Positions 1 to 7,133 of a DNA stretch of 16,536 bases are shown in pieces. Within the stretch, counting starts at the first letter, position 1, and every line of letters begins with the position of its first letter. The notes under the pieces are model-generated. The model worked only from the letters and a program-made list of their open reading frames with translations, did not search any database and was not told the origin of the DNA. The translations under genes and the position numbers were made by a program. This DNA is from Bacillota bacterium (lineage in GTDB: Bacteria; Bacillota; Limnochordia; Darwinibacteriales; DTU012), in the NCBI GenBank assembly GCA_012521805.1, contig JAAYLQ010000027.1:1-16536 (forward strand), read 5' to 3'.

Positions 1-186
1 AGAAGTGCAATTGCTAATGCTGAAAACAACTATGATATGGATCCGGATTTATTATATGTAGCTGAATGTTATGTAGATCAAGGTCCGACTTTGAAGCGGA
101 TTAGACCTAGGGCGCGGGGTATGGCCGACCGCATTCTCAAACGCACCAGCCATATCACCGTAGTATTGAAGGAAAAGGGGGAGTAG
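1..186 (+). CDS. rplV: 50S ribosomal protein L22, C-terminal part (5' end outside window)
   Basis: The reading frame is open from base 1 to the TAG at 184-186 and gives the last 61 residues of L22. L22 binds 23S rRNA, and its extended hairpin lines the peptide exit tunnel. The visible part includes the conserved tail PTLKRIRPRARGMADRI followed by KRTSHITVVL, which is diagnostic of bacterial L22. The start and the globular N-terminal part lie upstream of the window. It precedes rpsC by 4 nt, as expected for the S10 operon order L22-S3-L16-L29. The end of the gene carries the purine-rich SD for rpsC (about 176-182). Confidence 0.97.
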   Translation, partial: RSAIANAENNYDMDPDLLYVAECYVDQGPTLKRIRPRARGMADRILKRTSHITVVLKEKGE

Positions 187-190
187 ATGC

Positions 191-856
191 GTGGGTCAAA
201 AAGTACACCCGATCGGGTTTAGACTAGGAGTCATTAAAGACTGGAATAGCAGATGGTACGCAAACAAACGTAACTATGCCGACTTGCTGCACGAAGACCT
301 GGAAATCCGCAAGCTGATTAAAGAGCGTTTTTATACTGCTGGTATTTCCAAGGTAGAGATCGAAAGAGCGGCAAATCGCTGCAAAGTTACAGTCCATACC
401 AGCCGTCCGGGTATGGTTATCGGTAAAGGCGGCGCAGAAGTAGATAAACTGCGCAAGGATCTGGAGAAATTAGGCGGCAAGCAGTATCAAATCAACATCG
501 TTGAAGTTAAGACTCCCGAAACTGACGCCCAGCTAGTTGCTGAGAATATTGCTTTCCAATTAGAAAAACGGATTTCGTTCCGCAGAGCTATGCGCCAAGC
601 GCAGCAGCGGGCCTTGAGATTAGGTGCAAAGGGAATTAAGGTTGCAGTTTCCGGACGTTTAGGCGGAGCTGAGATTGCTCGCACCGAATGGAATCCGGAG
701 GGCAACGTTCCTCTCCACACTCTCAGAGCTGATATCGATTACGGATTTGCGGAAGCAGCTACTACCTTCGGGCAGATTGGAGTCAAGGTTTGGATTTATA
801 AAGGAGAAGTTTTGCCTGAAAGAAAAGGTAACAAACAGGCTGAAGGGAGCGAATAA
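191..856 (+). CDS. rpsC: 30S ribosomal protein S3
   Basis: S3 is a head protein of the small subunit at the mRNA entry channel, where with S4 and S5 it helps unwind incoming mRNA. The 221-residue product begins MGQKVHPIGFRLGVIKDW, the invariant S3 N-terminus, so the start is the GTG at 191. A type II KH domain spans roughly residues 38-107 and has the GKGG loop at 78-81. The C-terminal S3 domain contains GRLGGAEIAR. Length is typical. The SD AGGGGGA lies about 9 nt upstream. An out-of-frame ATG at 187 lies between SD and start and opens an 11-codon reading frame (see findings). Placed between rplV and rplP. Confidence 0.98.
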   Translation: MGQKVHPIGFRLGVIKDWNSRWYANKRNYADLLHEDLEIRKLIKERFYTAGISKVEIERAANRCKVTVHTSRPGMVIGKGGAEVDKLRKDLEKLGGKQYQINIVEVKTPETDAQLVAENIAFQLEKRISFRRAMRQAQQRALRLGAKGIKVAVSGRLGGAEIARTEWNPEGNVPLHTLRADIDYGFAEAATTFGQIGVKVWIYKGEVLPERKGNKQAEGSE

Positions 857-857
857 G

Positions 858-1292
858 ATGCTAATACCAAGACGTGTAAAGCATCGCCGTGTCCATCGGG
901 GAAGGATGACCGGAAAGGCCAATCGCGGTAATAAGATCGACTTTGGCGAATTTGGTTTGCAGGCATTAGAACCTGGTTGGATTACTAACGCACAAATAGA
1001 AGCAGCTCGTGTAGCAATGACTCGTTCAATCAGACGTGGTGGAAAAGTCTGGATTAGAATTTTCCCCGACAAACCTGTTACTAGAAAACCTGCTGAAACC
1101 CGGATGGGTTCCGGTAAAGGTGCACCTGACCAATGGGTAGCAGTAGTTAAACCGGGCAGAATGATGTTTGAGATTGCAGGTGTGAGTGAGGAAGTTGCTC
1201 GTGAAGCTATGAGGTTAGCCGCTCACAAACTTCCAGTTAAATGTAAGTTTGTGAGTAGAAATGTGGCGGGTGGTGATGCACGTGAAGGCTAA
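858..1292 (+). CDS. rplP: 50S ribosomal protein L16
   Basis: L16 sits near the A-site tRNA elbow, contacts 23S rRNA helices and is needed for late 50S assembly. The 144-residue product starts MLIPRRVKHRRVHRG at ATG 858, one nt after the rpsC stop. The reading frame is open further upstream inside rpsC, but homology fixes this start. The conserved segment MGSGKGAPDQWVAVVKPGR (near residues 80-100) is the L16 signature and includes the loop that reaches toward the peptidyl-transferase region. The 3' end overlaps rpmC by 11 nt, so L16 and L29 are probably translationally coupled. SD GAAGGGAG lies at 842-849. Confidence 0.98.
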   Translation: MLIPRRVKHRRVHRGRMTGKANRGNKIDFGEFGLQALEPGWITNAQIEAARVAMTRSIRRGGKVWIRIFPDKPVTRKPAETRMGSGKGAPDQWVAVVKPGRMMFEIAGVSEEVAREAMRLAAHKLPVKCKFVSRNVAGGDAREG

Positions 1293-1485
1293 GGAATTGC
1301 GAGAATTATCGGCTGAGGAATTAGAAAAAAAGCTTGCTGAATTAAAGGAAGAACTCTTTAACCTTCGGTTCCAGCTGGCCACAGGTCAGTTAGAGAACCC
1401 AATGCGCGTGAGAGCAGTACGGAAAGATATTGCACGCGTGAAGACGGTAATGACAGAGAGAGTTCGCCAAGTTAAGCGAGCTTAG
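1282..1485 (+). CDS. rpmC: 50S ribosomal protein L29
   Basis: L29 is a small two-helix protein near the exit tunnel rim, next to L23, where trigger factor and SRP dock. The 67-residue product MKAKELRELSAEELEKKLAEL has the typical L29 start and helical charge pattern. The reading frame extends upstream with an ATG at 1276. GTG 1282 is preferred because the SD-like GGGTGGTGAT (1268-1277) aligns with AGGAGGTGAT and would overlap the ATG. It leaves a good 8-nt spacing to the GTG. The gene overlaps the end of rplP and is followed by a 29-nt gap to rpsQ. Confidence 0.93.
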   Translation: MKAKELRELSAEELEKKLAELKEELFNLRFQLATGQLENPMRVRAVRKDIARVKTVMTERVRQVKRA

Positions 1486-1514
1486 CCTTAGAGATAAGGA
1501 ATGGAGGAGCACGC

Positions 1515-1778
1515 ATGGCAGAAACTGTGAGAAACAGGCGAAGAACTCGTGTGGGTTTGGTTGTTAGTGATAAAATGGATAAAACTGTAGTCGTGGCGGT
1601 CAGAAGGGACGTTAGACATCCTCTGTACGGCCGGAGTATCAGAAGAACTCAAAAGTTTAAAGCTCATGATGAAAGTAATCAATGTCAAGTAGGCGACCGA
1701 GTACGGATTATGGAAACTCGCCCTATCAGTAAGGATAAGCGTTGGCGAGTCGTGGAAATCGTCGAAAAGGCTCGCTAG
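1515..1778 (+). CDS. rpsQ: 30S ribosomal protein S17
   Basis: S17 is an OB-fold primary binding protein of the 16S rRNA 5' domain. The 87-residue product contains the family core RVGLVVSDKMDKTVVVAV near residues 11-28 and the HDE (about 50-52) and ISKDKRWRVVEIVE segments. ATG 1515 follows the SD GGAGGAG (1503-1509) at good spacing. The position between L29 and L14 is the standard order. Length matches bacterial S17. Confidence 0.97.
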   Translation: MAETVRNRRRTRVGLVVSDKMDKTVVVAVRRDVRHPLYGRSIRRTQKFKAHDESNQCQVGDRVRIMETRPISKDKRWRVVEIVEKAR

Positions 1779-1814
1779 TAACCCTAGAATTTTGTCAGGG
1801 AAGGAGGGGCTATC

Positions 1815-2183
1815 ATGATCCAAAAAGAATCGCGTTTAAAGGTTGCAGACAATACAGGTGCTAAGGAAATACTATGCATTAGTGTTCTCGGCGGAACTGG
1901 ACGCCGCTACGCCACTGTGGGCGATGTGATTACAGCTACTGTAAAACAAGCAAGTCCCGGTGGTATGGTTAAAAAGGGCGATATCGTAAAAGCTGTTGTT
2001 GTTCGTACTAAGAAGGAAATTCGCCGCGAAGACGGTTCGCATATTAGATTTGATGAAAATGCTGCAGTAATCTTAAGTGATCAAAATAATCCGAGAGGCA
2101 CCCGGATCTTTGGTCCGGTCGCTAGAGAATTACGTGAAAAGAACTTCATGAAAATCGTATCTCTAGCCCCTGAGGTGTTGTAG
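1815..2183 (+). CDS. rplN: 50S ribosomal protein L14
   Basis: L14 is a beta-barrel protein at the subunit interface. It forms intersubunit bridges with 16S rRNA and is the docking site of silencing factor RsfS. The 122-residue product has the canonical start MIQKESRLKVADNTGAKE and the core IVKAVVVRTKK, and ends in IVSLAPEVL, so it is full length. ATG 1815 follows a strong SD AAGGAGGGG (1801-1809). The 36-nt gap after rpsQ is one of the larger ones in this part of the cluster and holds no convincing terminator. Confidence 0.98.
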   Translation: MIQKESRLKVADNTGAKEILCISVLGGTGRRYATVGDVITATVKQASPGGMVKKGDIVKAVVVRTKKEIRREDGSHIRFDENAAVILSDQNNPRGTRIFGPVARELREKNFMKIVSLAPEVL

Positions 2184-2203
2184 CTTAGAAAGGAGGATGA
2201 GCG

Positions 2204-2524
2204 ATGGCAAAAGTCCATGTTAAAAGCGGTGACCAAGTGCAAATACTTACCGGCGCAGACCGCGGTAAACGAGGCAGGATTTTACAAGTTTATCCTAAGA
2301 CCGGTAAAGTTATAGTAGAAGGTGTAAATATCCAAAAGAAACATACTCGTCCTACTCAATCTAATCCTCAGGGTGGAATTGTGGAGCGTCCTGGTCCAAT
2401 TGATGCTTCAAATGTACAATTGGTATGCCCGAGCTGCCATAAAACCACACGTCCCATTAGAGAACGCGATGAGGACAGAAAATTGACTCGTAAATGCCGG
2501 CACTGCGGCAAAGCAATAGATTAG
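2204..2524 (+). CDS. rplX: 50S ribosomal protein L24, zinc-ribbon form
   Basis: L24 is an early assembly initiator of the large subunit that binds the 5' end of 23S rRNA. The 106-residue product has the KOW domain at the N-terminus (HVKSGDQVQILTGADRGKRG, residues 5-24), then the VNIQKKHTRP and IVERPGPI segments. The tail carries two CxxC pairs (Cys75/Cys78 and Cys98/Cys101), so a bound zinc is likely. Such cysteine pairs occur in many L24 proteins but not in E. coli. SD AAAGGAGGATGAG precedes ATG 2204. Confidence 0.97.
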   Translation: MAKVHVKSGDQVQILTGADRGKRGRILQVYPKTGKVIVEGVNIQKKHTRPTQSNPQGGIVERPGPIDASNVQLVCPSCHKTTRPIRERDEDRKLTRKCRHCGKAID

Positions 2525-2555
2525 GTTGAGGTTATTCGGAAAGGGGGAGTAGTTG

Positions 2556-3095
2556 ATGGCACGACTGAAAGAATACTACCGCAGCGAAGTGGTGCCTGCC
2601 CTCAAAGAGCGGTTTAACTACGCTAATGTGATGCAGGTTCCTAAAATCGAGAAGGTTGTTGTTAATATAGGTGTTGGAGAAGCTGTTGGTGATCCGAAAA
2701 CTTTAGAAGCAGCTGTACGTGATTTAGAAACAATTACCGGACAAAAGGCAATTATTACTAAAGCAAAGAAATCAATTGCCGCTTTTAAAATCCGCGACGG
2801 CATGTCAATCGGATGTAAGGTTACCCTGCGCGGTGATCGGATGTACGAATTCTTAGATCGACTAATTAACATAGCACTGCCGCGTATTCGCGATTTTCGG
2901 GGCGTTTCATCCCAATCCTTTGATGGACGCGGAAACTACAACTTGGGTATTAGAGAACAGTTGATTTTCCCTGAGATTGAGTACGATAAAGTGGATAAGA
3001 TCCGCGGTTTACAAGTGACTATTGCGACCACTGCTAAAACTGACGAGGAAGCATTTGAGCTGTTAAAGCTGATGGGTGTTCCGTTTAGAGAATGA
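2556..3095 (+). CDS. rplE: 50S ribosomal protein L5
   Basis: L5 binds 5S rRNA together with L18 and L25-type proteins and contacts the P-site tRNA T-loop. The 179-residue product begins MARLKEYYRSEVVPALKERF and includes the signature near VVNIGVGEA (about 35-43), the ITGQKAIITKAKKSIA segment and GRGNYNLGI. A TTG codon directly before the ATG (2553) is a possible alternative start. ATG 2556 is chosen because L5 proteins start M-x-R-L and the SD AAGGGGGAG (2541-2549) has suitable spacing. The gene ends 13 nt before the rpsN start. Confidence 0.97.
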   Translation: MARLKEYYRSEVVPALKERFNYANVMQVPKIEKVVVNIGVGEAVGDPKTLEAAVRDLETITGQKAIITKAKKSIAAFKIRDGMSIGCKVTLRGDRMYEFLDRLINIALPRIRDFRGVSSQSFDGRGNYNLGIREQLIFPEIEYDKVDKIRGLQVTIATTAKTDEEAFELLKLMGVPFRE

Positions 3096-3108
3096 AAGGA
3101 GAGATATC

Positions 3109-3294
3109 GTGGCTAAAAAGTCCATGATTATAAAAGCCCAGAGAAGTCCTAAGTTTTCTACTCGCAGGGTAAACCGCTGTAGACACTGCGGACGTCCAAG
3201 GGGTTATATGCGGCGCTTCGATTTGTGCCGTGTCTGCTTCCGGAAATTAGCCCATGAAGGCGAAATTCCCGGTGTTAGAAAAGCTAGTTGGTAA
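3109..3294 (+). CDS. rpsN: 30S ribosomal protein S14, zinc-binding type
   Basis: S14 is a late-joining protein of the 30S head, near S3 and S10. The 61-residue product MAKKSMIIKAQRSPKFSTRR has two CxxC pairs (Cys24/Cys27 and Cys40/Cys43). This is the short zinc-binding form; the zinc-free form is about 89-101 residues and lacks the cysteines. The GTG start at 3109 follows SD AAAGGAGAG (3095-3103), which overlaps the rplE stop region. The upstream open frame is just the end of rplE. No zinc-independent copy is present here. Confidence 0.97.
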   Translation: MAKKSMIIKAQRSPKFSTRRVNRCRHCGRPRGYMRRFDLCRVCFRKLAHEGEIPGVRKASW

Positions 3295-3329
3295 TCAGTG
3301 TTAACCTGAGGTTGAAAGGAGGTTCCCGT

Positions 3330-3728
3330 ATGGTTTTAACTGACCCAATCGCGGATATGCTCACTCGAATCAGAAACGCGAATTCAGTGAAACACGAATC
3401 CGTTGATATACCTGCTTCCAAAATGAAGAATGAGGTTGCTCGGATTCTTAAAGAAGAGGGATATATTCGGGACTACAAAGTTATTGATGATAATAAACAG
3501 GGCATTTTACGGATTTATTTAAAGTATGGCCCCAATGATGAAAGAGTTATCACAGGTATCAAACGCATCAGCAAGCCAGGTTTACGCGTGTATGCTAAAA
3601 AGGACGAGGTACCACGTGTGCTCGGCGGTTTAGGAATTGCAATTCTTTCTACTTCGCAAGGAATTATGACGGACAAAGCAGCCCGTAAAGGTAATATTGG
3701 CGGAGAAGTTATCTGCTACGTATGGTAA
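3330..3728 (+). CDS. rpsH: 30S ribosomal protein S8
   Basis: S8 is a primary binder of the 16S rRNA central domain. In E. coli it is also the translational repressor of the spc operon. The 132-residue product MVLTDPIADMLTRIRNAN has the standard length and ends in GGEVICYVW, the conserved S8 C-terminus (G-E-x-L/I-C-x-V-W). ATG 3330 follows the strong SD AAAGGAGGT (3315-3322). The reading frame runs upstream into rpsN, but homology and the SD decide for this start. I do not see an obvious mimic of the S8 rRNA site in the 35-nt leader. Confidence 0.97.
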   Translation: MVLTDPIADMLTRIRNANSVKHESVDIPASKMKNEVARILKEEGYIRDYKVIDDNKQGILRIYLKYGPNDERVITGIKRISKPGLRVYAKKDEVPRVLGGLGIAILSTSQGIMTDKAARKGNIGGEVICYVW

Positions 3729-3740
3729 GGGGGGAAAGTG

Positions 3741-4280
3741 ATGTCACGCATTGGAAAATTACCCGTGGAGATTCCTGCAGGTGTTGAAGTAAAACTATCC
3801 GGCAATACGTTAACAGTCAAGGGTCCTAAAGGTGAACTAGTCAGGGAACTGCATCCTGAAATGAACATCGAAGTTCAAGATAACGCAGTTGTAGTCACCA
3901 GACCTTCTGATAAAAAAGAACACCGTTCCCTTCATGGTCTTACCCGTACTCTGATCGCCAATATGGTTGAGGGTGTTACCAAAGGATATCAGCGGAATCT
4001 GGAAATTGTGGGTGTTGGATACAGAGCAGCTAAACAGGGTAATAAGCTTGTCCTGACTGTCGGTTATTCTCACCCTGTAGAAATCACACCTGAGGATGGT
4101 CTGGAAATCGAAGTTCCTGCACCAACTAAAATTCAAGTTAAAGGGATCGACAAAGAAAAAGTTGGTCAGTTAGCGGCTAACATTCGCAAAGTTCGCCCGC
4201 CTGAGCCTTACCTCGGAAAAGGTATTCGTTACGAAGGCGAACGAATCATTCGCAAGGCCGGCAAGGCTGGTAGAGCTTAG
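3741..4280 (+). CDS. rplF: 50S ribosomal protein L6
   Basis: L6 is a two-domain large-subunit protein close to the sarcin-ricin loop, where elongation factors bind. The 179-residue product MSRIGKLPVEIPAGVEV has the typical tandem L6 fold. The highly conserved C-terminal motif is near residues 153-165 (RKVRPPEPYLGKGIRYEGE). A GTG immediately upstream (3738) is in frame, but ATG 3741 gives the standard N-terminus. SD AAGGGGGGAAAG is at 3727-3738. It follows rpsH by 12 nt in the standard S8-L6-L18-S5 order. Confidence 0.97.
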   Translation: MSRIGKLPVEIPAGVEVKLSGNTLTVKGPKGELVRELHPEMNIEVQDNAVVVTRPSDKKEHRSLHGLTRTLIANMVEGVTKGYQRNLEIVGVGYRAAKQGNKLVLTVGYSHPVEITPEDGLEIEVPAPTKIQVKGIDKEKVGQLAANIRKVRPPEPYLGKGIRYEGERIIRKAGKAGRA

Positions 4281-4313
4281 AGCCTGTTAATTAGTTTAGA
4301 GGTGGTGAGTTTT

Positions 4314-4679
4314 GTGGCTAAATTGAGTCGGAGTGAGGCACGCAAACGTCGTCATCTGCGGGTGAGAAAGAAAGTTGTCGGTACCCCGGAAAGACCGCGT
4401 TTAAGTGTTTACCGCAGTTTAAACCATATGTATGCTCAAATTATTGACGATACCGCAGGGAAAACTCTTGCAGCAGCCTCAAGTATTGAACCGGAACTGA
4501 GAAACAAACTGGCAAGTACCAAAAATAAAGAAGCTGCTAAAGAAGTAGGACTGCTCATCGCCAAAAGAGCAAAAGAAAAAGGGATTACACAAGTTGTTTA
4601 TGATCGCGGAGGCAACCTCTATCACGGTAGAGTTGCAGCGTTAGCAGAGGGTGCACGCGAAGGCGGCTTAGAATTTTAG
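4314..4679 (+). CDS. rplR: 50S ribosomal protein L18
   Basis: L18 binds 5S rRNA and joins it to the large subunit central protuberance. The 121-residue product contains VRKKVVGTPERPRLSVYRSLNHMYAQ in its N-terminal half and ends DRGGNLYHGRVAALAEGAREGGLEF, the diagnostic L18 tail. In-frame GTG codons at 4302 and 4305 would add four or three residues. GTG 4314 (MAKLSRSEARKRR) is preferred because the SD AGAGGTGGTGA (4298-4308) then has normal spacing and the upstream codons overlap the SD. The basic N-terminus suits rRNA contact. Confidence 0.95.
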   Translation: MAKLSRSEARKRRHLRVRKKVVGTPERPRLSVYRSLNHMYAQIIDDTAGKTLAAASSIEPELRNKLASTKNKEAAKEVGLLIAKRAKEKGITQVVYDRGGNLYHGRVAALAEGAREGGLEF

Positions 4680-4700
4680 TCGGATAGGGGGGAAATTAGT

Positions 4701-5204
4701 TTGGCAAATCGAATTGATCCTACAGGATTAGAACTCGAAGAACGATTAGTGTCCATCAATAGAGTAGCGAAAACTGTAAAAGGTGGTCGTTCTATCTCGT
4801 TTAGTGCATTGGTGGTAGTAGGAGATGGCAACGGTAAAGTTGGAGCCGGTCTTGGAAAAGCGAAGGAAGTAGCAGACGCTATCCGCAAGGCGGTAGATGA
4901 CGCCAAGAAGAATTTGATCGAAGTGCCAATGGTAGGTACAACAATACCTCATGGGGTAACAGAGAAATTCAGTGGAGCGCAGGTAATGCTGAAACCGGCT
5001 TCTGAGGGTACAGGCGTAATTGCCGGTGGCCCGGTACGTGCCGTACTAGAATTAGCGGGAGTCAGAGATGTGTTGACCAAGTCCCTTGGTTCACCGAATC
5101 CGATTAACGTCGTTCGTGCAACCATTAAAGGCTTGCAATCTCTGAAGACCGTTGAAGAAGTTGCCCGTCTCCGGGGACTCGATCCATCTGAAATTTTAGG
5201 TTAG
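4701..5204 (+). CDS. rpsE: 30S ribosomal protein S5
   Basis: S5 contributes to mRNA unwinding at the entry channel and to decoding fidelity, where ram mutations and spectinomycin-resistance changes map. The 167-residue product has the N-terminal S5 dsRBD-like domain, with the loop NRVAKTVKGGRSISFSALVV near residues 16-35. The C-terminal domain contains GSPNPINVVRATIKGL. The VKGGR loop, where spectinomycin-resistance changes fall in other bacteria, looks wild type. The start is the TTG at 4701 (MANRIDPTGLELEERL), supported by SD AGGGGGGAAA (4686-4695). It lies 21 nt after rplR and 12 nt before rpmD. Confidence 0.97.
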   Translation: MANRIDPTGLELEERLVSINRVAKTVKGGRSISFSALVVVGDGNGKVGAGLGKAKEVADAIRKAVDDAKKNLIEVPMVGTTIPHGVTEKFSGAQVMLKPASEGTGVIAGGPVRAVLELAGVRDVLTKSLGSPNPINVVRATIKGLQSLKTVEEVARLRGLDPSEILG

Positions 5205-5216
5205 GGGGCGGTTGGT

Positions 5217-5399
5217 GTGGCGAAGTTAAAGATTACATGGAAGAAAAGTGCAATCGGTTATGCAAAGGATCAAAAGGATACAATTGCTGCCCTAGGATTG
5301 CGGAAGCTGAATCAAACTGTAATCAAAGAAGATAATCCCTGCATTCGCGGAATGGTTTTTAAAGTAAAGCATTTAGTCGAAGTTGAGGAAGTCAATTAG
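5217..5399 (+). CDS. rpmD: 50S ribosomal protein L30
   Basis: L30 is a small 23S-binding protein near helices of domain II and the 5S region. The 60-residue product MAKLKITWKKSAIGYAKDQK has the family pattern of a beta strand followed by the GLRKLNQTV segment and a terminal FKVKHLVEVEEV strand. GTG 5217 follows the SD-like AGGGGGCGG (5203-5211). The length and the place between S5 and L15 are standard. Confidence 0.95.
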   Translation: MAKLKITWKKSAIGYAKDQKDTIAALGLRKLNQTVIKEDNPCIRGMVFKVKHLVEVEEVN

Positions 5400-5416
5400 G
5401 GCAAGGAGGTGTAGGT

Positions 5417-5857
5417 GTGCGGATCCATGAATTAAAACCAGCACCCGGAAGCAAGAAAAGTCCGAAACGTGTTGGAAGAGGAATTGGCTCTGGTTTAGGT
5501 AAGACCTCCGGGAAAGGTCATAAAGGACAAAAGGCACGCTCAGGCGGAGGCAAGGGTCCTCATTTTGAAGGTGGGCAAACACCTTTGCAAAGACGTTTAC
5601 CCAAACGCGGTTTTACAAATGTCTTCCAAAAGGTGTATGCTGAAGTAAACATTGAGGATCTTAACCGTTTTGCTCCCGATACTGTAGTAACTCCTGAGCT
5701 GTTGAAGGAAACCGGAATAGTAAAGAAACTAAACGATGGAATAAAGATCCTTGGCAACGGAGAGCTAAAACATGCTTTGACAGTTCAAGCGCATAAGTTT
5801 TCAAAATCGGCTGCTGCCAAGATTGAAGAGGCTGGCGGTAAGGTAGAGGTGATCTAA
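5417..5857 (+). CDS. rplO: 50S ribosomal protein L15
   Basis: L15 is a late assembly protein with a long basic N-terminal extension that threads into 23S rRNA. The 146-residue product starts MRIHELKPAPGSKKSPKRVG at GTG 5417 after SD GCAAGGAGGTG. The Gly/Arg/Lys-rich stretch (about residues 16-50, with GSGLGKTSGKGHKGQ) is the family hallmark. The globular C-terminal domain ends in EEAGGKVEVI. The stop TAA directly abuts the TTG start of secY (0 nt gap), suggesting translational coupling between L15 and SecY. Confidence 0.97.
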   Translation: MRIHELKPAPGSKKSPKRVGRGIGSGLGKTSGKGHKGQKARSGGGKGPHFEGGQTPLQRRLPKRGFTNVFQKVYAEVNIEDLNRFAPDTVVTPELLKETGIVKKLNDGIKILGNGELKHALTVQAHKFSKSAAAKIEEAGGKVEVI

Positions 5858-7117
5858 TTGCTTGAAGCTTTAAGGAATGCATGGCGAATCCCTGATTTAA
5901 GGCGGAAGATTATTTATACTGCCGTGCTCTTGGCAGTAGCGCGCATTGGGTCTTATGTACCGGTGCCGGGAGTTGACGCAGCTGGATTAGCTGCCCAGCT
6001 GGGGTTAGACAGCGGTAATATCTTTGGACTTTTAGATTTGTTCTCCGGTGGAGCGTTAGGCAGATTCACCCTCTTCTCCATGGGAGTCGGACCATACATT
6101 ACCGCTTCTATTATCATCCAGCTGCTGGCGCTGGTTATACCACAGCTTGAACAGCAGATCAAAGATGATCCAAAAGCGTCTGCCAAGTATACCCGCTATG
6201 GAACAGTCGTGCTGGCGCTCATCCAAGGTTTTGCCACTACTATGATGGCAAGAAACGTGGGCGTCATTGACAATCCAACTTTTTTCAACCTGCTGTTGAT
6301 CATTGTCAGCCTGGTTGCCGGAACCAGCTTCTTAATGTGGTTAGGTGAAAACATCTCAGAAAAGGGAATTGGTAACGGAATTTCGATGCTGATCTTCATC
6401 GGAATTGTCGCTGAAATTCCCTCTAATGTCCGCAATGTGTATCTTGCCCTGCAGGCTGATGCAATCAGCATTATTGGTGTGATCGTTTATCTGGTCGTTG
6501 CGATTGCTTTGATTGCCGCCATCGTAATGGTGCAGGAAGGGCAGCGCCGGATCCCGGTTCAATACGCTAAGCGGATTGTCGGCCGCAAGATGTATGGAGG
6601 ACAATCAACTCATATCCCATTACGGGTAAACCAAGCAGGTGTCATTCCGGTTATTTTTGCGTCATCAATTCTCACGTTCCCATTGACTTTAGCGCAGTTT
6701 ATTCCTGCGGTAAATGTAATTAACCGCTGGATAGGGTATGGCACCTTTGGGTATAATTTCCTATATGTTGTCATGATTGTCTTTTTTACCTATTTCTATA
6801 CAGCGGTCACCTTCAATCCTCAAGAAGTTGCAGACAATATGAAGAAGAACGGTGGATTTGTACCTGGGCTGCGTCCGGGACGTCCAACAGCAGAGTATAT
6901 GGAGCGGGTCTTGAGTCGGATTACACTGCCAGGTGCGATATTCTTAGCCTTAATCGCAGTAATGCCATTTGTCATCTCTGCAGTAACTCGTATACCACAG
7001 CAGATCTTAAGTTTGGGAGGAACCGGCTTAATTATTATGGTAGGTGTGGCCTTAGATACTATGAAGCAAATCGAGTCACATCTGCTGTTGAGACACTATG
7101 AAGGTTTTCTCAATTAG
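5858..7117 (+). CDS. secY: Preprotein translocase channel subunit SecY
   Basis: SecY forms the protein-conducting channel of the inner membrane with SecE and SecG and works with SecA or the ribosome. The 419-residue product shows ten hydrophobic segments, roughly residues 18-36, 70-95, 115-133, 143-163, 172-187, 203-226, 258-280, 298-318, 357-377 and 385-402. The plug-region glycines lie near 55-70. The family signatures WLGENISEKGIGNGISMLIF and QYAKRIVGRK are intact, and the cytosolic C5 loop has FVPGLRPGRPTAEY (334-347). The TTG start directly follows the rplO stop, with the SD (AGGTAGAGGTGAT) inside rplO. Length is typical for Bacillota. Confidence 0.98.
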   Translation: MLEALRNAWRIPDLRRKIIYTAVLLAVARIGSYVPVPGVDAAGLAAQLGLDSGNIFGLLDLFSGGALGRFTLFSMGVGPYITASIIIQLLALVIPQLEQQIKDDPKASAKYTRYGTVVLALIQGFATTMMARNVGVIDNPTFFNLLLIIVSLVAGTSFLMWLGENISEKGIGNGISMLIFIGIVAEIPSNVRNVYLALQADAISIIGVIVYLVVAIALIAAIVMVQEGQRRIPVQYAKRIVGRKMYGGQSTHIPLRVNQAGVIPVIFASSILTFPLTLAQFIPAVNVINRWIGYGTFGYNFLYVVMIVFFTYFYTAVTFNPQEVADNMKKNGGFVPGLRPGRPTAEYMERVLSRITLPGAIFLALIAVMPFVISAVTRIPQQILSLGGTGLIIMVGVALDTMKQIESHLLLRHYEGFLN

Positions 7118-7133
7118 TTAGGGGGAAGGGGCA

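Noticed and set aside
1782..1800. CCCT...AGGG hairpin between rpsQ and rplN as a terminator
   Set aside because: Only four pairs around an 11-nt loop and no T tract; it runs straight into the rplN SD.
5777..5807. TTGACA with a 17-nt spacer inside rplO as an internal promoter for secY
   Set aside because: The -10 candidates (TTCAAA, or CAAAAT at 19 nt) match poorly. The sequence is normal L15 coding, so chance is the simpler reading.
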